The notes under the pieces: model-generated
What the model saw: the letters and a program-made list of their open reading frames with translations, nothing else
Databases searched by the model: none
What the model was told of the DNA's origin: nothing
Assembly: GCA_041501225.1 (NCBI GenBank)
Contig: JBGQNR010000005.1
Coordinates: forward strand, 19,382-83,381
Reading direction: 5' to 3'
DNA length: 64,000 bases
Origin: JAFNAG01 sp041501225
GTDB lineage: Bacteria > Acidobacteriota > UBA6911
Part shown: positions 34,707 to 42,812 of the stretch, piece by piece
Layout: each line of letters opens with the position of its first letter
Numbering within the stretch: position 1 is the first letter of the stretch
Position numbers and translations under genes: made by a program

Positions 34707-35798
34707 CTAGGTTGTGCCGCATTCTTTCGTTTGCAGCCGGATAGCGAGATCGGACTCACGGAACGCTTCAATCGGACGGTTTTCCCTGTCCTTTTCCTCG
34801 ACGGAATAGTCCTGTTCCGGGTCGAAGAAAATGATCTGGCTGCCGGAGAACGAGATGCAGAAGGGTACATATAGCAGTTTAGACAAACGTTCCCGCACCG
34901 CAACCTGGCAGGAAGGAGGCACGAAAAGAAGCATGAATCCGCCACCTCCGGCTCCGGTCAATTTCCCGCCGATCGCTCCGGCGGAACGGGCTTGCTGATA
35001 CAGCGTATCCACGTCACCATTGGAAACCTGATCGCTGAGGCTTCGTTTCGTCTCCCAGCTTTCATGGAGGAGTTTACCAAACAAGGAAATATCCTGCCCG
35101 CTGCTGATGACGGAAAGTCCTTCATCCACCATATCCCGCAGGATGCGCAGTTGGCGCTTCCGTTTCTCGATTTCCCGTGTGTACGTGTGTGCGACTTCTG
35201 CGGCGGTGCGTGTAATACCCGTATAAAACAACATCAGGTAAGATTCCAGTTCCCGGAGGCGCTCCTTGGTGATGGTGACCGGTTTGATGGAGATTTCTCC
35301 ATTCTGCAGAAATTCGATATGGTTGAGCCCGCCGTAGGCAGCAATGACCTGATCCTGGGATCCTACGTTTTCCCTCATGACTTCCTGTTCGATATAGATG
35401 CTCTCCAGCGCAAGCTTCCGCTTGCCCGGCATCTGCCCCTGGAGCGCATAAAGAGCGTGCAATAGCCCTACGGTGAACGAGGAACTCGATCCCATGCCGC
35501 TGCGCGCGGGCAGATCGCCCTGGTGATGGATTTCGATTCCGCGCTCAATCTTTAGATACTTCAATATGCCCCGCACGGCCGGGTGAAGAATCTCTTCCAG
35601 AGACATGCAGTTCTCAATTTTCGACCAGACCACACGATACCTGTATTCGAAAAACGGCGGCAAATGTCGACAGGTCAGGTAAGCGTATTTGTCGATGGAA
35701 CAAGCCAGAACGGCACCGCCGTGATCACGATACCAGACCGGGTAATCCGTTCCGCCACCGAAGAATGAAATACGATAGGGTGTTCTACTGATGATCAT
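34707..35798 (-). CDS. hddA: D-glycero-alpha-D-manno-heptose-7-phosphate kinase-like GHMP kinase
   Basis: The 363-residue protein is a GHMP kinase with the N-terminal RTPYRISFFGGGTDYP segment characteristic of HddA/sugar kinases, the ATP-binding ARSGMGSSSSFTVGLLHAL and the C-terminal GGKLTGAGGGGFML. ATG 35798 has GGAAAGGA upstream; a longer frame to 35837 is less likely. HddA phosphorylates heptose-7-P at C1 in the GDP-heptose pathway. The HddC-like gene is the next upstream in the same strand. GmhA and GmhB are not in the window, and an L-fucose or other hexose kinase role cannot be excluded. Confidence 0.75.
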   Translation of the reverse strand: MIISRTPYRISFFGGGTDYPVWYRDHGGAVLACSIDKYAYLTCRHLPPFFEYRYRVVWSKIENCMSLEEILHPAVRGILKYLKIERGIEIHHQGDLPARSGMGSSSSFTVGLLHALYALQGQMPGKRKLALESIYIEQEVMRENVGSQDQVIAAYGGLNHIEFLQNGEISIKPVTITKERLRELESYLMLFYTGITRTAAEVAHTYTREIEKRKRQLRILRDMVDEGLSVISSGQDISLFGKLLHESWETKRSLSDQVSNGDVDTLYQQARSAGAIGGKLTGAGGGGFMLLFVPPSCQVAVRERLSKLLYVPFCISFSGSQIIFFDPEQDYSVEEKDRENRPIEAFRESDLAIRLQTKECGTT

Positions 35799-35922
35799 AA
35801 TTCCTTTCCTTTGCACGCGGTACTCGTGATGGTACATGTGCGTTTGATACCTGACACTGCTGTCCGGGGTATGAGCGATCTACGGGATCCCACCGGCGAC
35901 CAAAGACTCCCTGATACGGAAC

Positions 35923-36642
35923 TCAATCGCAAGCCAAAAACCCGGGAGCCATGCCATAGGTATCCGGCGTGCCGATATCAAGAAACCGGACGAAACTCCG
36001 ATATCCATAAAATGCCCGTCCGATCCACGAGGGAAATATGTCGCGTTCGATCGACAGGGGAACATGAGCCGGCATGGCTTCGATCCAGGATCTTGCAATC
36101 AAGTACACGCCGGCATTAATCCATCCCGGTCCGCCCTCGTTCTTTTCGCGGAATGACTGGATCGCTCCCACAGCATCCACTAGGACTTGCCCGTAGCGGC
36201 TCACATCGTCAACCTCCGCCAGGAGCAAGGAAGCGCCCGCGTTCCGCTCGAGATGCCATGCCCAGAAGGCGACGAAATCCGCTTTGGCGATCGAATCGCC
36301 GTTCATGACCAGAACGTATCGGGATTGGATCCTCGCCAGTGCATGACGCAGAGCTCCTGCGGTTCCCAATGGGGTAGGCTCTTGGGAATACAACAACTGC
36401 CGGCCAGCATATGTGTCCCCCAGCACGGCGCGCACCTGATCTCCGCGATACCCGGTACAGAGTACAATGCGGGTAATCCCGGCTGTGGCTACCTGGTCCA
36501 GAAGATAAGTCAGAAACGGCTTTTGATTTACCTCTGCGAGCACCTTGGGGCGGTCCGCGACCGCCGAGCGCAAACGAGTTCCCAATCCGCCCACCAGAAT
36601 TACCGCCGTCGCGTCCGACAAATTTTCCGCAGTTTTACACAT
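35923..36642 (-). CDS. hddC: Nucleotidyltransferase, HddC-like
   Basis: The 239-residue protein has the sugar-1-phosphate nucleotidyltransferase signature AVILVGGLGTRLR (near 12-24) with RPKVLAEV, and MNGDSIAKAD as the metal site. This compact form, without a hexapeptide tail, is typical of the GDP-heptose guanylyltransferase HddC. Its start (ATG 36642) overlaps the end of the epimerase gene by 8 bases; the open frame extends further upstream, but that region encodes the epimerase. Together with HddA it would supply a GDP-activated heptose. Confidence 0.7.
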   Translation of the reverse strand: MCKTAENLSDATAVILVGGLGTRLRSAVADRPKVLAEVNQKPFLTYLLDQVATAGITRIVLCTGYRGDQVRAVLGDTYAGRQLLYSQEPTPLGTAGALRHALARIQSRYVLVMNGDSIAKADFVAFWAWHLERNAGASLLLAEVDDVSRYGQVLVDAVGAIQSFREKNEGGPGWINAGVYLIARSWIEAMPAHVPLSIERDIFPSWIGRAFYGYRSFVRFLDIGTPDTYGMAPGFLACD

Positions 36643-37576
36643 TTTTGAACGGCGCCCGCCCCAGCATCCGGTACCCCTTGAGGAGTTCTTGAATCCCGAC
36701 ATCCAACGAACGGCGCGCCTGGAAGCCAGCTTCCTTCAATCGCCGATTGGACACGATGTAATCGCGTTTGTCGGGATCACTTCCCACGGGAGCGAAGTGT
36801 ATATAAAATCGGGGCACGTATTCCTTGACTTTCAAAGCGAGCTCTTCTTTCGAGAGATTGGCCTCGTCGAGCCCCAGATTGTAAGGGCGACCGACCATTT
36901 CTGAAGAATGCGCAATGCAATGGAGGAAGCAGTCTGCCACGTCACGAATGTGGATGTAGTTGCGTTTGGCGTCTTTTTCGAAAATGACGATGTATCCATC
37001 GGTCACGGATGCGTAGACAAAATGATTTACCAACAGGTCGAGCCTCATCCGGGGAGACATTCCGAAAACCGTGGCCAGTCGCAGCGTCACGGTGTTCGGA
37101 CTGTCCAATAGTTCTTTTTCTGCCTGGACTTTGGTTTGGCCGTAAAGCGAGATGGGCTCGAGCGAGGTATCCTCCGTGCAAAACCTGTCACCCGATTGGG
37201 TGCCGTAGCCGCTATTGGTGTTCGGGTATATGACCAGCTGTTGCGGGCTACGCAATCGATTGACGAGCCGAACCGCTTCGAGGTTGATCGATCGCGCCAT
37301 CCAGGGATCTCGATCGCAGGCCGGTGCGCCGACGAGGGCCGCCAAGGGGATGATGACATCGGCATTCTTGATGCACCGGCTCATCAAAGATTCGTCGCGG
37401 GCATCTCCGAATACAAAATCAAAACCCGGCTGCGCACAATGTTGGAAAAGCGTATGCTGCGAGTAGTAGAGGTTGTCGACCACCGTGACCTGATGGCCTG
37501 CCTGGAGCAGGTGTTCGCATAAAATGGAACCCAGGTATCCTGCGCCGCCTGTGATCAAAACTCGCAAATCCATCAT
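36635..37576 (-). CDS. NAD-dependent sugar epimerase/dehydratase
   Basis: The 313-residue extended SDR has VLITGGAGYLGSILCEHLL at the N-terminus, PLAALVGAPACDRDP, YPNTNSGYG and YGQTK (Y-x3-K). It probably is a 4-epimerase, 4,6-dehydratase or 6-epimerase of an NDP sugar; with HddC and HddA downstream, GDP-heptose is the natural candidate substrate. An in-frame second ATG at 37573 is equivalent. It is the first gene of the downstream operon on this strand; 178 bases separate it from the membrane protein gene behind it. Confidence 0.75.
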   Translation of the reverse strand: MMDLRVLITGGAGYLGSILCEHLLQAGHQVTVVDNLYYSQHTLFQHCAQPGFDFVFGDARDESLMSRCIKNADVIIPLAALVGAPACDRDPWMARSINLEAVRLVNRLRSPQQLVIYPNTNSGYGTQSGDRFCTEDTSLEPISLYGQTKVQAEKELLDSPNTVTLRLATVFGMSPRMRLDLLVNHFVYASVTDGYIVIFEKDAKRNYIHIRDVADCFLHCIAHSSEMVGRPYNLGLDEANLSKEELALKVKEYVPRFYIHFAPVGSDPDKRDYIVSNRRLKEAGFQARRSLDVGIQELLKGYRMLGRAPFKNV

Positions 37577-37754
37577 TCACTCCATCGCGTCATTCGACTG
37601 CAATGACGCATGCCTCCAAAATGCGATAGTTTTCCGCAATATCTCACAGAAGAAGGCATATTGCAATCACCACAAGGAGCCCTTCGCCTGCGGGATCCCT
37701 ATTGGGAAAGGTTGATTCGCACCTGCCGCGGTTCGCATCGCAAGTTGCTGTTCC

Positions 37755-40580
37755 TCAATGGCTTCCAGCCCCTCTTAGCCCGATCCCTGGGCGACAAGAG
37801 AGGCGGTGGTTGATTCGCAATGCTATCTCCCAAAGCAGGAGAAACGCCGCGACGACGGCCAGAAACTCGGAGGCTTTGACCATCCTGGGGATCGGCGCGG
37901 CGAAAAGCGCCGTAAGTCCGACGTGGGCCAGATGAGCGAGGATCATGACCGCTGCGGCATAGCCGCACCGCCCACGCAGCCAAAGCGCAGCGAGGAAGCA
38001 AAGACCATAGAGAAAATACGGATCGAGGAAACCACAACGGAACCTGGCTCCGCTAGGCTGGGTAAGCCCCAATACCCAGAACCTGATGCCAAAACTCAGA
38101 TAATCCAGCCGCCGGGTGGCCAGGATTGGAGTGGCAATCTTCATCAAGAATTCGGCCGGCTTCGGGTGGCCGGCGATCATGGGCAGCGCCACCTTATATA
38201 GATTGTTGTTGATGTAGTACACGTACCGGCAGTATTCATCCCCTTTACACATCTCATCTACGCTCCGGTGCTCCATCTCTCGGCGTGCGAGCGCAGACTG
38301 CAACCATTGACGCGACTCCTCATCCGGCATCAACCCGACATCCTGCGGCTGAGCGACCTGCAGGGCATAGGTGATACGGTACTGGTACTGAAGATTCTCC
38401 TGGGCCGCCCCTAATTGGCCGGTCTTGATCATGCCGTAAATATCCGGGATGGTTGCCAACGCGATCAGCGGCAGGATGGAGAGCAGGGCCCAGCGCCAGT
38501 AGGTTCTCCAATTGACAAACAACGCCCAAAGAATCATGGCGACCAGAAACAGGAACGTATAACCGGCGGCCTGGCGAGTAAGATAAATGGCGCCGCACAG
38601 CAGACCGGCGAGGGGCAGCATGCTCTTCCGTGCATTCCAAAGGAACAGGAGGAATACGGACATCAGAAGCAACACCAGGGTCTGCACCAGGTCTTCGGTC
38701 AGGATCAGATTCAATTCCTGTGCGGTAAAGAAAAGAAAGTCATATAAAAAAAGGAAGAGAATCGCGGGGAGAGGTGACCTCAGAAGGGTCATCAAGAACC
38801 AGCAGCTGACGAGGCCTGCCGCGAGCAACAAAAAAATCTGCACGCGTCCCACCCGAAGCAAGGGATCGCCAGGGTCGGTAATCGCGATATTCACCGGATG
38901 GACCTTGGCCCACGCCGCGGGATCAAAACCGCTCCCGAGCGTGACCAGCTTGATGAACCATGGGTACAAAGGCTGCCGTGGAGAACCCACATAATACCCG
39001 AAATAGTAACTTGCAGAATCGGGTGCCGTGCAACAGGCGTCCCACGCGGAAAGGGGCGCCTCCGTGCGACACCACTGCGCTGGGTTCGGGGCGACGGCGG
39101 TCAGAAGATAGTAGGCGACAACGAGCGCAGCAAAATGAGGTGCAAGGTACTTCTTCGGACAGAGTGCCCCGAATTTTTTTCGCAACAGCCATGCCAGCAG
39201 TACATTCAGCGGGACGATAACCCGCCAAAGAGTTCCATGCAGCAAGGACAGGGAAGAGAAGGCACGGGATAAAGCGATGACGACTATCGGAAATGCTGCG
39301 CACAACACGACCGCCCATACCACTTTGGGAGTCCATAGGGACTCTAGCGAAATCCGTCGCTTCCTCATCAGCAAAACTGTAGAGGAGGTCGCCAAACCAC
39401 AAAACAAAACCGTCAGAGCGTACAGGACATAAGCGGGCAGCCTGCCTACCATGCGCGGGTAACGCATCTCATACCGACGACCGTTCATCCGAGGGTCGGC
39501 ATTATCCGAGGCCGAAAAATAAACACACTCGTGCCAGAACGAATAGCGCCCTTTTCCGAGGGTACGAATGTCGTCGTGCAAGGCATTGGCCGGGCCTGCC
39601 AGGGGTGTGCCGTCCTCCAATAATTGTGCCGGGGAGGGGCCCTTGTGGGAACTCAACAGGGGATCATGGGTAGGAGCCATGTAGGCGAAGCCATGTTCCG
39701 CCTGGATGCCGGCGATGACGCCCGAACCCCAATAGGGAGTCAATCTCCCCAAGCGATTCAGATAAATCAGGAGGGATAAACTCAACAGAAGCAAAGAAGC
39801 CGGCCAAAGTATCCGCGGAGAGATTGTTACTTGCTCTGCCAATTGCAGGAATGCCTTCGGCACGAACGCCAAAATGGCTGCCACTCGGGCACGCCGATTC
39901 GCAGGGGACGCAACACGTTCGGGCCAGAGGCGGCGCAAACCCTCCCTTTTCCTCCATGCGATGCGCAGGGCGAGGAGCGCGACCCCAAAGACGGCGATGA
40001 ATGTGATGCCGTACAGTATGCGAGCCGAACCATCATCCAGAGAGCGCGGGAAGGAGATTTCGTACTTTCTGCCATTGGTGCGGGGGTCCGTATTGTCGGA
40101 GGTGGCGAAATAGACGAAATCGTGCCAAAAGGAGTAGCGGCCCCGGCCCGACCTCCGTATGTCGTCATGCAGAGAATTCCCGCCTCCCGGCAGAGGGGAC
40201 CCGTTCTCGAGGATTCGGGCCGGGGAAGGTCTCTCATGCGAACTCAATTCCGGCAAATGCGTGGGCGCCACATAGGCGAAACCGCGCTCCGGCTGAAAGC
40301 TATCCAATGTGGTCTGTTTCCACAGAACGGTCAACTTTCCCACGTGGCTCTCATACACCACGTAGGATGTCGTGCTTAAGAGGGCCACCAACAATACGTA
40401 ACCCACGAACAGTGCCGTCCGCCAACGCTTCCCAATTACCAATGCAACCTCATTCTTGATTCCGAATCGACGGCATGGCCTACTTCCATGCAGCACAGCT
40501 GCCAAATCCGTGCCGGGAAGTGCCTCAGGCAGGGCCTGCCCCTGAGACGCCGGTGCCAGGTATTTATGGAACAGAACCAA
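37755..40580 (-). CDS. Polytopic membrane protein with two extracytoplasmic SDNSDP modules, GT-C-like C-terminal half
   Basis: The 941-residue protein has TM1 (about 54-74), module (98-179), TM2 (189-208) with RKREGLRR after it, TM3 (258-275), a second module (296-375), TM4 (383-405) followed by RKRR, and about ten more helices in the last 530 residues. By the positive-inside rule both modules lie outside the cytoplasm. The C-terminal half resembles polyprenyl-phosphate-sugar-dependent GT-C glycosyltransferases in layout (a luminal-type loop with QPLYPWFIK near 570, long helical run), but I cannot identify a canonical DE motif. It could transfer a sugar or other group to the exported polymer. 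The gene is 134 bases behind a module-bearing methyltransferase. Confidence 0.65.
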   Translation of the reverse strand: MVLFHKYLAPASQGQALPEALPGTDLAAVLHGSRPCRRFGIKNEVALVIGKRWRTALFVGYVLLVALLSTTSYVVYESHVGKLTVLWKQTTLDSFQPERGFAYVAPTHLPELSSHERPSPARILENGSPLPGGGNSLHDDIRRSGRGRYSFWHDFVYFATSDNTDPRTNGRKYEISFPRSLDDGSARILYGITFIAVFGVALLALRIAWRKREGLRRLWPERVASPANRRARVAAILAFVPKAFLQLAEQVTISPRILWPASLLLLSLSLLIYLNRLGRLTPYWGSGVIAGIQAEHGFAYMAPTHDPLLSSHKGPSPAQLLEDGTPLAGPANALHDDIRTLGKGRYSFWHECVYFSASDNADPRMNGRRYEMRYPRMVGRLPAYVLYALTVLFCGLATSSTVLLMRKRRISLESLWTPKVVWAVVLCAAFPIVVIALSRAFSSLSLLHGTLWRVIVPLNVLLAWLLRKKFGALCPKKYLAPHFAALVVAYYLLTAVAPNPAQWCRTEAPLSAWDACCTAPDSASYYFGYYVGSPRQPLYPWFIKLVTLGSGFDPAAWAKVHPVNIAITDPGDPLLRVGRVQIFLLLAAGLVSCWFLMTLLRSPLPAILFLFLYDFLFFTAQELNLILTEDLVQTLVLLLMSVFLLFLWNARKSMLPLAGLLCGAIYLTRQAAGYTFLFLVAMILWALFVNWRTYWRWALLSILPLIALATIPDIYGMIKTGQLGAAQENLQYQYRITYALQVAQPQDVGLMPDEESRQWLQSALARREMEHRSVDEMCKGDEYCRYVYYINNNLYKVALPMIAGHPKPAEFLMKIATPILATRRLDYLSFGIRFWVLGLTQPSGARFRCGFLDPYFLYGLCFLAALWLRGRCGYAAAVMILAHLAHVGLTALFAAPIPRMVKASEFLAVVAAFLLLWEIALRINHRLSCRPGIGLRGAGSH
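39456..39695 (-). other. SDNSDP module, instance 5 (second in membrane protein)
   Basis: SFWH subtype: GFAYMAPTHDPLLSSH, QLLEDGTPL, NALHDDI, GKGRYSFWHECVYFS, SDNADPRMNGRRYEM. It lies between TM3 and TM4. Confidence 0.85.
40044..40289 (-). other. SDNSDP module, instance 4 (first in membrane protein)
   Basis: SFWH subtype: GFAYVAPTHLPELSSH, RILENGSPL, NSLHDDI, GRGRYSFWHDFVYFA, SDNTDPRTNGRKYEI. It follows TM1 and precedes TM2. Confidence 0.85.
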
Positions 40581-40714
40581 TTCTCAGAATGTTCTTTGAA
40601 TGTTCAAGAAATAAACATCACTCCGCCTGAAAGCCAGACTTATTTGTCCCCATATCTCCGGATTTGCCGTCGTGACAGAATGGAAATCCCAGTTAGAGGC
40701 ATGTTTTCCATCGT

Positions 40715-41926
40715 TTACGGCCGTTCCACGGTAAACCGACCGCCGATATGTTTCAGATGTGCGGGATCCAGGTTCTGGTATCTAGAACCGTTAGCTTGGC
40801 GAAGCCGTGGTATAAAATCGGACAAGTACGCGTCGTCGGCAGTACAACTTGATGTGAATTCACGTACACGGAATCCCGCGAGCTGAAACATCTCATGATA
40901 ATCCGAAGGGCGATATCGATTGCCGCATTCGCCATGTTTCTCGATAAACTGCTTGGCGAATTCCTGATCGCCCATAAGCAAAAACTCGAGGGGTTTGGAG
41001 AAATCATTGTGATCGCGAAAATCTACTTGATGATAGCCTAGGGCGGCGCGCTTAGAAACGCGCGCCATTTGACGAAATGCGGAGAGTGGATCAAACAAAT
41101 GCTCCAGTACCGCAATGGAAAATATGATGTCCATAGTCGCATCAGGTATGCCTTCAAGTTTCTCCAATGACGTGGCGAAGCACTGAATGCTCAGGGGATC
41201 ATACCCTTTTTGTCCCAGAATTTTATCTAGCGGGGCCAGATCGACTGATGAAAACGTAGCCCTAATCCGCTCGCGAAGAAGTGAGTAGAATCTTGGATGA
41301 TAGGCCTCGTCCCAAGGCGCCAGAAAGCGGTCGCTCACCGTCACGTGGGCACCCATGCATGCCATCAGGAGTGGGCTGCCGAAATTGATGCCTGGCCCAA
41401 TCTCGAGCACGGTCTTCCCAACTAAGGTGCGGCTTCCTTCGGGGAGCCATCGAACTAAGTTCTGGCCTATTTCCATCGCGTATGCGACATCCTTGTCTAT
41501 AGCTTCGGGAGAAAAATTGCGCATGGATAGGTTTACCGGCTTATTTTCGGTAGGAAGAGAATTGTGAGTCAGACTATTTTTCATCTCACGGGCCTTCCGG
41601 AAACACCATGCAATAGGGGTCAATAGCTTCGGCGGGAAGGCGATCTCATACCTCCGACCATTTGTGCGCGGGTCGGTATTATCCGAAGCCGAAAAATAAA
41701 CCGCATCGTGCCAAAAGGAGAATCGCCCTTCCCCAAGGTTGCGAATGTTGTCGTGCAAGTCATTTCCGGGTCCAGAAAGCGGAACACCATCTTCCAACAC
41801 ATGCGCCGGGGATGGCACCCGGTGTGAGCTCAATTCGGGTCGACAGGTCCCTGCAATATAGGCAAACCCCCTCTCGGGCCTGATTTCCGCCAACAGGGCA
41901 TGTCGCCAAGGCCCGTATCGCTTCAT
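40715..41926 (-). CDS. Methyltransferase with N-terminal SDNSDP module
   Basis: The 403-residue protein has the module at residues 18-99 (SFWH subtype), a linker containing MKNSLTHN, and a class I methyltransferase domain with VLEIGPGINFGS (173-184) and SIAVLEHLFDPL. This reverses the order seen at 24225, where the methyltransferase comes first. The methyltransferase could have begun as an independent gene at Met116 (about 288 residues, a normal length), which the module has been joined to. It lies just after the broken zinc-ribbon methyltransferase copy (41977-42084). Confidence 0.8.
   Translation of the reverse strand: MKRYGPWRHALLAEIRPERGFAYIAGTCRPELSSHRVPSPAHVLEDGVPLSGPGNDLHDNIRNLGEGRFSFWHDAVYFSASDNTDPRTNGRRYEIAFPPKLLTPIAWCFRKAREMKNSLTHNSLPTENKPVNLSMRNFSPEAIDKDVAYAMEIGQNLVRWLPEGSRTLVGKTVLEIGPGINFGSPLLMACMGAHVTVSDRFLAPWDEAYHPRFYSLLRERIRATFSSVDLAPLDKILGQKGYDPLSIQCFATSLEKLEGIPDATMDIIFSIAVLEHLFDPLSAFRQMARVSKRAALGYHQVDFRDHNDFSKPLEFLLMGDQEFAKQFIEKHGECGNRYRPSDYHEMFQLAGFRVREFTSSCTADDAYLSDFIPRLRQANGSRYQNLDPAHLKHIGGRFTVERP
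41630..41875 (-). other. SDNSDP module, instance 6 (N-terminus of methyltransferase)
   Basis: SFWH subtype: GFAYIAGTCRPELSSH, HVLEDGVPL, NDLHDNI, GEGRFSFWHDAVYFS, SDNTDPRTNGRRYEI. Confidence 0.85.
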
Positions 41927-41976
41927 GGCTTTTCTCTCAGGCTGCGCGTTAGACTGCCTCCACTCAACGGAAACAA

Positions 41977-42084
41977 CCTAGCAATGCAAAACTCTTCGTC
42001 AGACACTTTATGCATGAAGTCTCGTCGGCGAAAAACGGGTTTTGTTCGGTCTGCCTCACAAAGAGGACAGCGGATATGCTCCAT
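41977..42084 (-). pseudogene. Broken N-terminus of a zinc-ribbon methyltransferase
   Basis: Thirty-six codons read MEHIRCPLCEADRTK, then FRRRDFMHKVSDEEFC, and match the start of the intact protein at 22029-22976 (MEYIRCPLCEADRTK, FRRKDFMHKVSEEEFC) with few changes. After the third Cys the similarity ends and the frame continues with unrelated sequence to a stop at 41923. The rest of the methyltransferase is missing and the module-methyltransferase gene begins at 41926. It is a remnant left by recombination. Confidence 0.8.
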
Positions 42085-42107
42085 GCCCGGCTCATGTACC
42101 TTCGAAA

Positions 42108-42812
42108 TCATGCCTGAACATCGTAGGGGCAAACAAAATCTTGGGGATTTATTTTCTGATGCGCGACCATGTACAACACGTTCGGCACGGAAAGCTGGGC
42201 TCTCAGGTGGACGAAGATTTTTTCCCGGATATCCTCGTGTTTCAGTCCGTCAAAAGTGATGTACATTTTCGGTCGGGACCCACCGGCCTCATCCAGCGCA
42301 TCGCGCACAAAGTGAAATGCCTCGGCTAATAATCGATACCCATTCGCTTCCGCAACGCCTCTGAATATCATCGGGTTAAAATTGTAGTAACCATGCTCAA
42401 ACCATGAAATCGGCGCAACATGAATGATCGTACCGCCGACGCACGTCAACTCGTGAAGATTGCGAAACGCCGTCCCAATATCAAAAATATGCTCTATGGT
42501 TCCTGCATCCAGGACCGTCCTGGCGGCTGCAATCCACGGCTTCGGCAGCGGCTGCCCAAAATCAAGAGCCAGATCGGCCTTCCCGTTGAGATCGCAATCG
42601 CGATAATCCGCAACGGCATAGCGGTCCAGGAACAGACTCCGCGCGGTCATTTCCCTGGCCAGATGTCTATGGCCATTTTGTGCGGCAAAATCAAGGATCT
42701 TATCCTTCGTCTCGTGAATCTCCTGAGACCCCAGGACGAAAAGCGGAGACTGGATAGCTTTTTGTGCGTAGCACAGGTCATAAAACGGAAGATGAGAGAA
42801 ACCTATTCCCAT
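42108..42812 (-). CDS. Methyltransferase-like protein of the polysaccharide locus
   Basis: The 234-residue protein lacks an obvious G-x-G-x-G loop but has DLALDFGQPLP and VLDAGTIEHIFDIGTAFRNLHEL, followed by IHVAPISWFEHGYYNFNP, which resembles the second half of class I methyltransferases (Methyltransf_11/23 type) with divergent SAM loop. It begins immediately after the stop of the exporter ATPase gene (TGA-ATG), so it is cotranscribed. Whether it is catalytic is uncertain. Confidence 0.6.
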   Translation of the reverse strand: MGIGFSHLPFYDLCYAQKAIQSPLFVLGSQEIHETKDKILDFAAQNGHRHLAREMTARSLFLDRYAVADYRDCDLNGKADLALDFGQPLPKPWIAAARTVLDAGTIEHIFDIGTAFRNLHELTCVGGTIIHVAPISWFEHGYYNFNPMIFRGVAEANGYRLLAEAFHFVRDALDEAGGSRPKMYITFDGLKHEDIREKIFVHLRAQLSVPNVLYMVAHQKINPQDFVCPYDVQA

